From positions 45,866 to 109,865 of the forward strand of contig NZ_JAFKCZ010000016.1 of the NCBI RefSeq assembly GCF_017255185.1: DNA of 64,000 nt, in the 5' to 3' direction. Positions 36,655-44,750 of the stretch are shown in pieces. A model generated the notes under the pieces. That model was not told where the DNA came from, did not search any database, and saw nothing but the letters and a program-made list of their open reading frames with translations. Source of the stretch: Parahaliea mediterranea (GTDB lineage Bacteria > Pseudomonadota > Gammaproteobacteria > Pseudomonadales > Halieaceae). The number at the start of each line of letters is the position of its first letter. The stretch's first letter is position 1. Position numbers and translations under genes: made by a program.

Positions 36655-38541
36655 ATGGCTTATCGGGATGACTATCGCCGTTCCATCGAGGAGCCCGCGG
36701 CTTTCTGGGCGGAGCAGGCCGCCGCGCTGGACTGGTTTACGCCGCCGCAAACCGTACTCGGCCGGGACGACAACGGCGTGGACCGCTGGTTTGTCGACGG
36801 CGAGCTGAACACCTGCCACCTGGCCCTCGATCACCATGTGGCGCAGGGGCGGGGCGGGCAGGTGGCGGTCTACTATGACTCGCCGGTCGCCGGCGCCAAG
36901 CGGGCAATCACCTACGCGGATTTGCAGCGCGAGGTGGCGCGCTTTGCCGGCGCACTGGCCGCCCTCGGCGTGAACAAGGGCGACCGGGTGCTGATCTACA
37001 TGCCGATGGTGCCCGAGGCCGTCGTGGCGATGCTCGCCTGCGCGCGGCTGGGGGCCATTCACTCGGTGGTGTTCGGGGGCTTCGCCGCCCACGAGCTGGC
37101 GGTGCGTATCGACGACGCCCAGCCGGTGGTGGTGGTGTCGGCGTCCTGTGGCATCGAGGTGGACCGGGTCATTCCCTACAAGCCCCTGCTCGACGCCGCG
37201 ATTGACGCCGCTGCCCACAAGCCGGCGCACACGGTTGTGTTGCAGCGTCCCCAGGCGATGGCCGACCTTCAGGCGGGGCGGGATTTCGATTGGTCGGCGT
37301 TGACGCGGGACGCGGAACCCGCGCCCTGCACGCCGGTACTCGCCACCGATCCCCTGTATATCCTCTACACCTCTGGCACCACCGGCCGGCCCAAGGGCGT
37401 GGTGCGCGACAACGGCGGTCACGCGGTGGCGATGCACTACAGCATGAAGGCCATCTACGACATGAACCCGGGGGAGGTGTTCTGGGCCGCCTCGGATGTC
37501 GGCTGGGTGGTGGGGCACTCCTACATCGTGTACGCGCCGCTGATCGCGGGCCTGTCCACCGTGCTGTACGAGGGCAAACCGGTGCGCACGCCCGACGCTG
37601 GCGCCTTCTGGCGGGTGGTGAGCGAATACCGGGTCAAGGCCCTGTTCGCGGCGCCCACCGCCTTTCGCGCCATCCGCAAGGAGGACCCGGAGGGGCGGTG
37701 TCTCGCCGATTACGACCTGTCCTGCCTCAAGACCCTGTTCATGGCCGGCGAGCGGCTCGATCCGCCCACCTATCACTGGGCCAGGGACCTGCTGGGGGTG
37801 CCGGTGGTGGACCACTGGTGGCAGACCGAAACCGGCTGGGCCATCTGCGGCAATCCCATGGGTATCGAGCCGATGCCCACCAAGGCCGGTTCCGCCACCG
37901 TGCCCGCGCCCGGTTTCGACGTGCGGATTCTCGACGGCCGCGGCGAGTCCCTGGGGCCGGGGGAGCAGGGCAGCGTGGCCATCAAGCTGCCCCTGCCGCC
38001 CGGTTGCCTGCCCACGGTCTGGGGTAATTTCCCCCGCTTTCGCGACGGCTACCTGTCCACCTATGCCGGCTACTATGTCAGCGGCGATGGCGGCTACCGC
38101 GACGAGGACGGTTATGTCTTCATCATGGGCCGCACCGACGATGTCATCAACGTCGCCGGGCACCGCCTGTCCACCGGCGAGATGGAGGAGGTGCTGGCCG
38201 GCCACCCGGCGGTGGCGGAGTGCGCGGTGATCGGCGTGCACTGCGCGCTCAAGGGCCAGAAACCCCTCGGCCTGATCCTGTTGCGGGATGACGCCGATAT
38301 CGACCCGAAGCAGCTGCGGGACGAGCTGGTGGCGCGGGTGCGGCAGGAAATCGGTGCGGTCGCCAGTTTCAAGGAGGTGCTGGTGGTGCCGCGCCTGCCC
38401 AAGACCCGCTCCGGGAAAATCCTGCGCAAGGTGCTGCGCCAGATCGCCGATGGCGAGGACTATGCCGTACCCTCCACCATCGACGATCCCGCCAGCCTGC
38501 CGGAACTGGCGCGGCTGCTGGCCGAGCGCGCGGCGGGGTAA
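36655..38541 (+). CDS. prpE: Propionyl-CoA synthetase (PrpE-like)
   Basis: 628 residues, an adenylate-forming acyl-CoA synthetase. N-terminal YRRSIEEPAAFWAEQAAALDWF, P-loop-like YTSGTTGRPKGVVRD, DVGWVVGHSYIVYAPL, WWQTETGWAI and the C-terminal RTDDVINVAGHRLSTGEMEE, followed by PKTRSGKILRK with the acetylatable lysine, give the complete set. DNGGHAVAMHYSMKAIYDM is typical of PrpE rather than Acs. It activates propionate, and less well acetate, to CoA thioesters. No methylcitrate genes are adjacent. GGAGG lies eight bases before the ATG. Confidence 0.9.
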   Translation: MAYRDDYRRSIEEPAAFWAEQAAALDWFTPPQTVLGRDDNGVDRWFVDGELNTCHLALDHHVAQGRGGQVAVYYDSPVAGAKRAITYADLQREVARFAGALAALGVNKGDRVLIYMPMVPEAVVAMLACARLGAIHSVVFGGFAAHELAVRIDDAQPVVVVSASCGIEVDRVIPYKPLLDAAIDAAAHKPAHTVVLQRPQAMADLQAGRDFDWSALTRDAEPAPCTPVLATDPLYILYTSGTTGRPKGVVRDNGGHAVAMHYSMKAIYDMNPGEVFWAASDVGWVVGHSYIVYAPLIAGLSTVLYEGKPVRTPDAGAFWRVVSEYRVKALFAAPTAFRAIRKEDPEGRCLADYDLSCLKTLFMAGERLDPPTYHWARDLLGVPVVDHWWQTETGWAICGNPMGIEPMPTKAGSATVPAPGFDVRILDGRGESLGPGEQGSVAIKLPLPPGCLPTVWGNFPRFRDGYLSTYAGYYVSGDGGYRDEDGYVFIMGRTDDVINVAGHRLSTGEMEEVLAGHPAVAECAVIGVHCALKGQKPLGLILLRDDADIDPKQLRDELVARVRQEIGAVASFKEVLVVPRLPKTRSGKILRKVLRQIADGEDYAVPSTIDDPASLPELARLLAERAAG

Positions 38542-38664
38542 CAGGCGCGCGGCACTCCGCTTGCCGCGGCGCAATTATTTGTACGACCCGTGACTTCAGT
38601 CGAGCCCATCCCGGCCGGGTGACTGGGCAGGGAGCTCGCGGCAGGCTACCGTGGTGCCCACATC

Positions 38665-39132
38665 GTGTCGCAGTGGGGTGCCAGCGTGGACGACTACCGG
38701 GCCATAGAAAATTTGATCTACCGCTACGCCGAGCGGATCGACGCCGGCGATCTGGAGGGTGTGGCCGAACTGTTCCGCCACGGCGCGATCACCGCGCCGG
38801 CCCACGACAGCCGGGTGGAGGGCTATCGGGCGGTGCTGGACATGTACCGCGCCAGCTGTCGCATCTACCCGGAAACCGGTACGCCCCGCACCCGCCATAT
38901 CACCACCAACGTACTGGTCGAAGTGGCGGGAGAGGAGGCCATCGCGCGCTCCACTTTTACGGTGCTGCAGGCCACCGAGAGCCTGCCCCTGCAGCCGATC
39001 ATCACCGGGCGCTACAGCGATCGCTTCCAGCGGCGCGACGGTGCCTGGGTGTTCCGCGAGCGCGCCATGCATGTGGATTTTGTCGGTGACTGCTCCGCCC
39101 ACCTGCTCTACGAACCGCCGCGGCCGGGATGA
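38665..39132 (+). CDS. SnoaL/NTF2-like protein
   Basis: 155 residues with a nuclear-transport-factor-2-like cone fold: YRAIENLIYRYAERIDAGDLEGVAELF at the start, and TPRTRHITTNVLVEVAGEEA, IITGRYSDRFQRRDGAWVFRER as later strands. Such proteins are often ring-hydroxylating dioxygenase beta-like or SnoaL hydratases; TRHITTN resembles the active pocket of these. A GTG start is used. It lies 123 bases after prpE. The ligand is unknown. Confidence 0.78.
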   Translation: MSQWGASVDDYRAIENLIYRYAERIDAGDLEGVAELFRHGAITAPAHDSRVEGYRAVLDMYRASCRIYPETGTPRTRHITTNVLVEVAGEEAIARSTFTVLQATESLPLQPIITGRYSDRFQRRDGAWVFRERAMHVDFVGDCSAHLLYEPPRPG

Positions 39133-39170
39133 ATGTCCTTTGTGCCCACCGTTGTCGCGGTCGGCGCGGC

Positions 39171-39677
39171 TCAGGGCCGCACGATCCGGTCCACCGGGTA
39201 GCCCCAGACGCCGACGCCGCGGGAGCGCGCGATTTTCTCCAGGGTCTGGTATTCCACCGACGCGTCCGGCAGTGCCACCGCCCAGCCCTGCCTGAGCAGG
39301 TAGGCGGCCAGGTCCTCCCCCTCGTCGAAATGTCCGGCGCCCACCCGGCACCAGCCGTTGAGGCTGCGGTCGGCGTTGCGCGAGAGGATTTCACAGCGCA
39401 CGAAGCCATCGATTTTGAACTTCAGCGCCAGCGCCGCCCGCGGGCCGCAGACCGGCGGCACGCGGTAGGTCTGGCAGGTGCGCTCGGTGTCGGGGATGTG
39501 GATGCCGGAGAGGCGGATGGTGTAGCCATCGATCTTCAGCGTGCCATCGTCGTTCACGCGGGCGTAACTCGATATCTCGCGGGCGTCCGCCTGGGGGGTG
39601 TGCAGGGCGGCGAGGGGGCCGGCGGCAAGCGCCAGAATGCAGGCGATGACTCGATGGCTCATGAAGAAGATACGCAT
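39171..39677 (-). CDS. Secreted staphylococcal-nuclease-like (TNase) protein
   Basis: 168 residues with a signal peptide (VIACILALAAGPLAALHTPQA). The SNase-like OB-fold follows: DGTLKIDGYTIRLSGIHIPDTE, DEGEDLAAYLLRQGWAVALP and YQTLEKIARSRGVGVWGYP. Of the usual catalytic Arg/Glu/Arg, the RLSGIHIPDTE segment holds the first Arg, but the second (normally V-x-x-G-L/W-A-x) region is altered, so nuclease activity is uncertain. GGGAGG precedes the ATG by about 4 bases, which decides this start. Confidence 0.78.
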   Translation of the reverse strand: MRIFFMSHRVIACILALAAGPLAALHTPQADAREISSYARVNDDGTLKIDGYTIRLSGIHIPDTERTCQTYRVPPVCGPRAALALKFKIDGFVRCEILSRNADRSLNGWCRVGAGHFDEGEDLAAYLLRQGWAVALPDASVEYQTLEKIARSRGVGVWGYPVDRIVRP

Positions 39678-39725
39678 TGGGCCTCCCGTCAGATTAGACC
39701 ACGGGGGCGGGGCGCGCATTTTGAC

Positions 39726-39790
39726 GGCCGTACAACGGGGCGCCGTGCAGCGGGCGCCGTGCAACGCGCCCCGTGCAACGCGCGCCGAGC
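39726..39790. repeat. GC-rich tandem repeat of about 15 bp
   Basis: Four imperfect copies of a GCCGTGCAACGGGGC-like unit run head to tail between the nuclease gene and tRNA-Gly (GCCGTACAACGGGGC, GCCGTGCAGCGGGC, GCCGTGCAACGCGCC, CCGTGCAACGCGC). No function is evident; slippage could make it variable. Confidence 0.65.
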
Positions 39791-39858
39791 ACATAAGGCT
39801 TTTGCTGGGCGCGTCCTTGTGGTAAATATGGCGCCCTGGCATCCACATCGATTGCAGC

Positions 39859-39932
39859 GCGGGTATCGTATAGTGGTATTACCCAAGCTTCCCAAGCTTG
39901 AGAGAGGGGTTCGATTCCCCTTACCCGCTCCA
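39859..39932 (+). tRNA. tRNA-Gly(CCC)
   Basis: A 74-base tRNA with encoded CCA. The acceptor GCGGGTA pairs with TACCCGC, and the discriminator is T. The anticodon stem CAAGC/GCTTG holds the loop TTCCCAA, giving anticodon CCC. The T arm has GGGTTCGATTCCC. Confidence 0.96.
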
Positions 39933-39995
39933 CTTTTCCTTAAACTTTCCCCAGCCTTTCCCCCCAGGCTATTCGCCGCCTGGACCCTTGCCCTG

Positions 39996-40358
39996 TTGCT
40001 GGCGTTGTTCGCCGCCCCGGGCCGGGCCGCCTCGCTGGTCACCCCCGAGGGCCGGCAGGCCCCGCTGTGGTCCGAGACGCAGCTGGGGCAGGAGAGCGCC
40101 CGCATCGCCCTCTACCGCAATGGCGATATCAGCGCCTGGTACCTGCGCCTGGCGGGCCGCGAGCAGCCCCACGCGCACCGCGAACAGGAGCTGCTGGTGC
40201 ATGTGCTCGAGGGGCGCGGCGCGATCCATTTCGGCGAGCGCGTGGTGCCCATCGGCCCCGGTGACGTGGTGCTGATTCCCCGCGGCGAGGAACACTGGGC
40301 GGAAAGCACCGGCGACAGCGCCCTGGTGGTGTTCGCGGCCTTTACACCGGCAGAATAA
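39996..40358 (+). CDS. Secreted cupin-domain protein, start unresolved
   Basis: A single cupin barrel with YLRLAGREQPHAHREQELLVHVLEGRGAIHFGERVVPIGPGDVVLIPRGEEHW split over the two motifs; the metal ligands are the His pair in HAHREQE and the His in GEEHW. An apparent signal peptide reads LFAAWTLALLLALFAAPGRAAS, but its first residues lie upstream of the only TTG (39996), and no ATG, GTG or TTG occurs in frame between the tRNA and that point. The coordinate given is the first usual start codon; translation probably begins earlier at an unusual codon. Substrate unknown. Confidence 0.65.
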   Translation: MLALFAAPGRAASLVTPEGRQAPLWSETQLGQESARIALYRNGDISAWYLRLAGREQPHAHREQELLVHVLEGRGAIHFGERVVPIGPGDVVLIPRGEEHWAESTGDSALVVFAAFTPAE

Positions 40359-40399
40359 AACCCCGTGGCCGCGGGCCACCTATCGAGGAGGATTGAGTC

Positions 40400-40834
40400 A
40401 TCCATACCTTTACTGTTGAGAAAACCCTGGAAGCGCCCCTGGACAAGGTCTGGGCGGTGGTGTCGGACTTCGCCAACCTCGACTGGTTCGGGGGCGCCGA
40501 GCGCGTGGAGGCGGTGGGCGAGGGTGTCGGCCAGGTGCGGCGCATCTTCATGCCCGGCATGGACGCCCCGGTGGAGGAAAAACTGCTGGCCAGGGATGCG
40601 CAGCGCCACTGCGTCGAGTACGCGGTGCTGGAAGGCGGCATGAACGTCATGCGCGACTACCGCGTGGCGGCCAGCCTGTCTGACAACGGCGCCGGCGGCA
40701 CGCTGGCGCGTTGGGAGGCCGCGTTCAGCGGCGTGTCCGTGGAGGGGGTAGACCCACAGGACATGATCGACGTGATGCAGGGTACCTACGACGGCATGCT
40801 CGACGCCATAGCCATCGAGGCGCTCAAGCGCTAG
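40400..40834 (+). CDS. SRPBCC family protein, apparent ATC start
   Basis: About 144 residues of the polyketide cyclase/START type: HTFTVEKTLEAPLDKVWAVVSDFANLDWF, VRRIFMPGMDAPVEEKLLARD and a C-terminal helix DMIDVMQGTYDGMLDAIAIEAL. The family N-terminus is fully present, but its frame opens just after a TGA (40394) with GTC ATC CAT and no ATG/GTG/TTG. A strong GAGGAGG at 40385-40391 is eight bases before the ATC at 40400. Either ATC is the start or a GTG has mutated to GTC. It lies 41 bases after the cupin gene. Confidence 0.75.
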   Translation: MHTFTVEKTLEAPLDKVWAVVSDFANLDWFGGAERVEAVGEGVGQVRRIFMPGMDAPVEEKLLARDAQRHCVEYAVLEGGMNVMRDYRVAASLSDNGAGGTLARWEAAFSGVSVEGVDPQDMIDVMQGTYDGMLDAIAIEALKR

Positions 40835-40871
40835 CAGGCTGTTGCAAGACACCCTGCTGGAGCAATAGCGA

Positions 40872-42305
40872 CTACTCCGCCTCCCCGCCCGAGGGGCGCG
40901 CGTACTGGTCGTTCAGGGCCTGCACGAAACCGTCGGCCTCCCCGAGCACACTGTCCAGCTGTCGCCGCCGCCAGCGGCCCCAGCCCCGGGGCGTCGTGCT
41001 GGCGGAGGAGTCCCACCAGGCGCGCAGGTTCCAGCCGAAGGCGCGCACCAGCGGCGCCTGGTCGCGCGCCAGGGTTTCGTCCTTCTGCAGGCCGCGCAGT
41101 ACGCTGTTGCCGGCGATGGCGCGCAGTTTTCCGTGCAGCAGCCAGGCGGCAAGGCCCACGGTGGCGACCAGGGCAATCTGCAAGGGCACCGTCAGCTCGG
41201 CGAAGGGTGTCAGGTACAGGCCGTCCCAGTGCCCGCCGCTGATGCTCCACCACAGAAAGAGCCCGATCAGCGCCGAGAACACCGGCGCGCTGAGCCAGGC
41301 GGTGCGCCGGCGCCACTGTCGCCGGGCCTCGCTCAGGCGCGGCACCTGCACGTCGCGCAGGTGGCGGGCGGTTTTTTCCAGCACGCCCACCACCCGGTAG
41401 GCGCGCTCCACTTCCACCTGGTGGATGCGCGCCTCGATGTCGTCCAAATCCTCGTCGCGCTTGCGTTCGAGCCGCTCGCGGACCTGCTCGTTGTCGATGG
41501 TGGTGCCCGAATTGCGGGCGTAGATGCGATAGAAGCGCCCGGCGGTCAGGCCGTGCTGGGCCAGCGCGCGCTGCCAGGCGGCAACCACCTCCTCCGGGTT
41601 GTCCTCGCGGGCGGTGTTGTCGATCTGGTTGAGTACGTAGAGGAACTTGGTGGCGTCGGGGCGCCGTACCGTGTCCGCCACCAGGTGCTTGAGGGTGTCG
41701 GCCATGGCGCCGGGTTCGGGGTGGCGGGCGTCGAAGAACACCAGAACCAGGTCGGACAGGTCGATGATGTGGTCGGTGATGAGCAGGGTGGAGGTGCGCT
41801 GCTGGTCGGCGTCGAAGCCCGGGGAATCGATGAAGATCTTGCCCCGCAGGGACTCCGCCTGCACGGTCTTGAGTTGCAGGTAGGAGTCCACCCGCCGGCC
41901 CTCGCCCTCGGCGACCCGTTCGATGTCGCGGCTGATCTGGTAGAAGGGGAAGCGGGGGTCGCTGTCCAGGGCGAGGCCCGGCAGGGCGGTGCTGGCGGCG
42001 CCGGTGCCGTAGCAGATCACGGTAAACTTGTCGTCCACCGCCTGGTTGCCGGTGCGCTGCAGGTCCTGGCCCACATACTGGTTCATGAAGGTGGATTTAC
42101 CCGCGGAAAAAGTACCCAGTACTGAAATGACCGGCCACCAGGACACCTGGGTGGCATAGGAGTCCTCGCTGCCCATCAAGCCCAGTTTGCGCGCGATCCT
42201 GTCGAGGCGCTGGAAGCTCTGCACGCAGCCCGCCAGTACCGGGTTCTCCCGCTTGAGGTGGGTTTCCAGGCGTTTGATGCGTTCCTGGGTGGTATTGCCC
42301 GTCAC
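40872..42305 (-). CDS. Dynamin-like GTPase
   Basis: 477 residues. The G domain has the P-loop VLGTFSAGKSTFMNQYVG, a switch I Thr region, G3 IFIDSPGFDADQQRTSTLL and G4 VLNQIDNTARED. DLVLVFFDARHPEPGAMADTL is typical of EHD-like bacterial dynamins. A helical segment with RERLERKRDEDLDDIEARIHQVEVE follows, then two membrane helices (LSAPVFSALIGLFLWWSISG and LQIALVATVGLAAWLL). It is likely anchored in the inner membrane and may act in remodelling. It is alone rather than in the tandem pair common for bacterial dynamins. Confidence 0.85.
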   Translation of the reverse strand: MTGNTTQERIKRLETHLKRENPVLAGCVQSFQRLDRIARKLGLMGSEDSYATQVSWWPVISVLGTFSAGKSTFMNQYVGQDLQRTGNQAVDDKFTVICYGTGAASTALPGLALDSDPRFPFYQISRDIERVAEGEGRRVDSYLQLKTVQAESLRGKIFIDSPGFDADQQRTSTLLITDHIIDLSDLVLVFFDARHPEPGAMADTLKHLVADTVRRPDATKFLYVLNQIDNTAREDNPEEVVAAWQRALAQHGLTAGRFYRIYARNSGTTIDNEQVRERLERKRDEDLDDIEARIHQVEVERAYRVVGVLEKTARHLRDVQVPRLSEARRQWRRRTAWLSAPVFSALIGLFLWWSISGGHWDGLYLTPFAELTVPLQIALVATVGLAAWLLHGKLRAIAGNSVLRGLQKDETLARDQAPLVRAFGWNLRAWWDSSASTTPRGWGRWRRRQLDSVLGEADGFVQALNDQYARPSGGEAE

Positions 42306-42344
42306 AGTGAACCTCCTTTCATCCCGTCGGCGCGGGGCATGATG

Positions 42345-43202
42345 TCAGGGCATGGGTGGCGGCTTGCGCTGGATCAAATCCGCGGCCATGGTTTCCAGCA
42401 GGCGGAATGTGGCGGTCGGGTCCTGGCGCTTCATGTCCAGCAGCTGCATCTCGGGGCCCTCGCCCACCGCGATTTCCTCCACGCCGCCGGCGAAACCGTC
42501 GGCGATCACGCGGGCGCAGTCGTCGACGTCCATGCCCTCCTCGATGGCCTCGTCGGGCCGATTGAAGGCGGTGCCGTCACCGGCCAGGGCATTGTGGGCC
42601 ACCGCGGTGCGGATGGAGCCCGGGACGATGGTGGTGACGTTAAGACCCAGATGGGCGATTTCCACCCGCAGGGCGTCGAAAAAGCCCATCACGCCGTGCT
42701 TGACCGCGCAGTAGCCGGTGCGCAGGGGCGCGCCGACCTTGCCGGCGACACTGGACGTGACCGCGAGGGTGCCGCTGCCCTGCGCCACCATGGTCGGCAG
42801 CACCGCCTTGGTCAGGGCGATCTGGCCCAGCAAGTCGACGTCGATCAGTTTTTTATAAACCGCCAGATCGGTATCGATACACAGTGAGCGCTGCGACAGG
42901 CCGGCGTTGTTGACCAGCAGGTCGATACGCCCGAAACGCTCCAGCACCTGCGTCACCGCCGCCGGCATGAGCTCGTGCCGCTCGACATCCAGCGGCAGTA
43001 CCAGGATCGCCGCGTCCTCCACGCCGGCGTCGACGCATTGCCCGCGCACCGCCTGCAGTTGGCTTTCGCGGCGCGCCGACAATACCAGGCGGGCGCCGCG
43101 GCGACCCATTTCCCGGGCCAGCGCGGCGCCGATGCCGGAAGAGGCGCCGGTGATCCAGACCACGGCGTCGGTGAATTCGAAGCGTTTGCTGTTTTCAGGC
43201 AT
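42345..43202 (-). CDS. Short-chain dehydrogenase/reductase
   Basis: 285 residues of classical SDR type. The cofactor motif is VVWITGASSGIGAALAREMG, NNAGLSQ is intact, and the catalytic Ser and Tyr-x-x-x-Lys are in TSSVAGKVGAPLRTGYCAVKHG. The helix after the active site and the C-terminal extension resemble DHRS7/membrane-associated SDRs that reduce ketones of lipids or retinoids. It probably uses NADP, given Arg residues after strand 2 (LSARRESQ). It lies 39 bases after the GTPase start on the same strand, perhaps one operon. Confidence 0.87.
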   Translation of the reverse strand: MPENSKRFEFTDAVVWITGASSGIGAALAREMGRRGARLVLSARRESQLQAVRGQCVDAGVEDAAILVLPLDVERHELMPAAVTQVLERFGRIDLLVNNAGLSQRSLCIDTDLAVYKKLIDVDLLGQIALTKAVLPTMVAQGSGTLAVTSSVAGKVGAPLRTGYCAVKHGVMGFFDALRVEIAHLGLNVTTIVPGSIRTAVAHNALAGDGTAFNRPDEAIEEGMDVDDCARVIADGFAGGVEEIAVGEGPEMQLLDMKRQDPTATFRLLETMAADLIQRKPPPMP

Positions 43203-43219
43203 GGTTGTTTTCCCGTTGA

Positions 43220-43546
43220 TTATCCGCGCTTGAGGCGCTCGGCGTGGTGGCGTGTCAGTGCCAGGTAGCGGGGTGTCAGCCCCACATCCTCGAAGATCGG
43301 GTCGCCCTGCTCGTCGCGGGCGATAACCTTGCTGCCCTGCACATAGGGCAGGTGCGACACCAGTTCATCCAGTGCCACCGCAAGCAGGTCGGTGATCAGT
43401 TGTTCCCGGGTGCGGCGGGGAAACATCTCGGCCAGGGCCTCGATCTTGGCGGCGTCCTCCAGGGGCAGTTGCACGCTGTAGTGGTCCCGGGCCAGGTCCC
43501 CGGCGGCTTCCTGTTCCCAGTGAGAGACCAGTTCGCTGATTTGCAT
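43220..43546 (-). CDS. Conserved small protein annotated in relatives as pilin assembly protein
   Basis: 108 residues. MQISELVSHWEQEAAG, a ribbon-helix-like YSVQLPLEDAAKIEALAEMF, PRRTREQLITDLLAVALDEL and the invariant-looking YVQGSKVIARDEQGDP with FEDVGLTPRYLALT match a Pseudomonas-type family often called type 1 pili tip or pilin assembly protein. The evidence for a pilus role is weak; the helix pattern looks more like a DNA-binding or adaptor domain. The start at 43546 has GGAGG six bases upstream; the frame is open much further. Confidence 0.75.
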   Translation of the reverse strand: MQISELVSHWEQEAAGDLARDHYSVQLPLEDAAKIEALAEMFPRRTREQLITDLLAVALDELVSHLPYVQGSKVIARDEQGDPIFEDVGLTPRYLALTRHHAERLKRG

Positions 43547-43799
43547 GGGCATCCTCCGCTTTACCGCGCGGCCGGACCGCCGGCCGTTCAGGCAAATCCT
43601 AGCACGTTGATCTCGCGGGTGGTTGAAAAACAGCCGCGTATTCGCCCGCGGCGGCGGCGATTGATTTCCGCGCGCCCCTGCGGCGCCTGCCTTTTGGGGT
43701 GTGGGCTTCGGCATTTCGTCTATGCTGTGGAGAGAGGTGGCGCAACGGAACCGGATGACGTCCCCCGGGGTCTCAATCCCCAGGCCAGAGGAGAGAGTT

Positions 43800-44693
43800 A
43801 TGCCAGCACCGGAAGAGAACATGAAAGCCACGCCGGAGGACAAGTTGGGTTCCCAGCCATCGCGCTCGGGCGGCTTCCCGGTAAAGGCGGTGTTGATTGT
43901 CGCGGTTATCGTCGCGGGCTTGTTCCTGTTGTTCTATCCCAGTGGGGATGAGACAGTTCAGGAGCCCGTGAGTGAGGCGCCAGTGGTGCCCGCGGCGCCC
44001 GAACCCGAACCCTTGCCACCGGCCGAGGACATTCCGGCGCCGGTGGAGCCCGTCACCCCCGCGCCGCGGGAGGAGGCACCGCCAGTGGAGGAAGAACCGC
44101 CGCTGCCGGCGCCCCGGGATAGCGACCCGCTGATGCGCGAGCAGATTGTGGCCGCCGGGGTGGAGGGCGAGCTGGGGGGCTTTGCCGAGGGCGATAACCT
44201 GGTGCAGCGCCTGGTGGCCCTGGTCGATGGCGGCAGTCGGGGTGTGGTACTGCGCAAGATTCTGCCGATGAAGGCGCCCGGCGAGCCGTTTGCGGTGGAT
44301 GTTCGCGAAGACGGGATGTACCTGGATCCAGCGGGCTACGAGCGCTACGACAGCTACGTGGATGCGGTCGTCGCCCTGGATAGCGCGGCCATTGCCGACA
44401 GTTTTCACGCGCTGCGGCCACTGTATGAAACAGCCTACGCGGAACTGGGGCTGCCGGCCGACGACCTCGATAACGCGGTGATCCGGACCCTCGACCGCAT
44501 TATCGCCACCCCGGATGTCAGCGGGCCCATTGCCCTCGAGCGGAAGTCGGTGATGTACACCTATGCCGACCCGGAACTGGAGGCCCTGCCGGCCATCCAG
44601 AAACAGTTGTTGAGAATGGGACCGGACAATATCCAGCGCCTGAAGGCCAAGGCCAGGGAATTGCGCGAGGGCCTGCTCAGCCCCGGCGCCTGA
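43800..44693 (+). CDS. DUF3014 family membrane-anchored protein
   Basis: 297 residues. A single membrane helix (VKAVLIVAVIVAGLFLLFYP, about 22-41) is followed by a long Pro/Glu/Ala-rich linker to about 105, like TonB. The C-terminal DUF3014 domain has NLVQRLVALVDGGSRGVVLRK, YERYDSYVDAVVALDSAAIAD and a closing PALE-rich helix with KQLLRMGPDNIQRLKAKAREL. It is probably inner-membrane with a periplasmic domain; function unknown. The ATG 43800 has GAGGAGAG upstream. Confidence 0.87.
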   Translation: MPAPEENMKATPEDKLGSQPSRSGGFPVKAVLIVAVIVAGLFLLFYPSGDETVQEPVSEAPVVPAAPEPEPLPPAEDIPAPVEPVTPAPREEAPPVEEEPPLPAPRDSDPLMREQIVAAGVEGELGGFAEGDNLVQRLVALVDGGSRGVVLRKILPMKAPGEPFAVDVREDGMYLDPAGYERYDSYVDAVVALDSAAIADSFHALRPLYETAYAELGLPADDLDNAVIRTLDRIIATPDVSGPIALERKSVMYTYADPELEALPAIQKQLLRMGPDNIQRLKAKARELREGLLSPGA

Positions 44694-44750
44694 GGGGACG
44701 GGCGGTTGGTGCCGGCACTCCAGAAGGGGTGCCGGCGCGCAGGTCCCGCG

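Noticed and set aside
36613..38574. A 653-codon open frame on the minus strand opposite prpE
   Set aside because: It is the antisense shadow of a clearly identified acyl-CoA synthetase. The translation is His/Gly/Val-rich with no domain pattern, as expected from high GC content.
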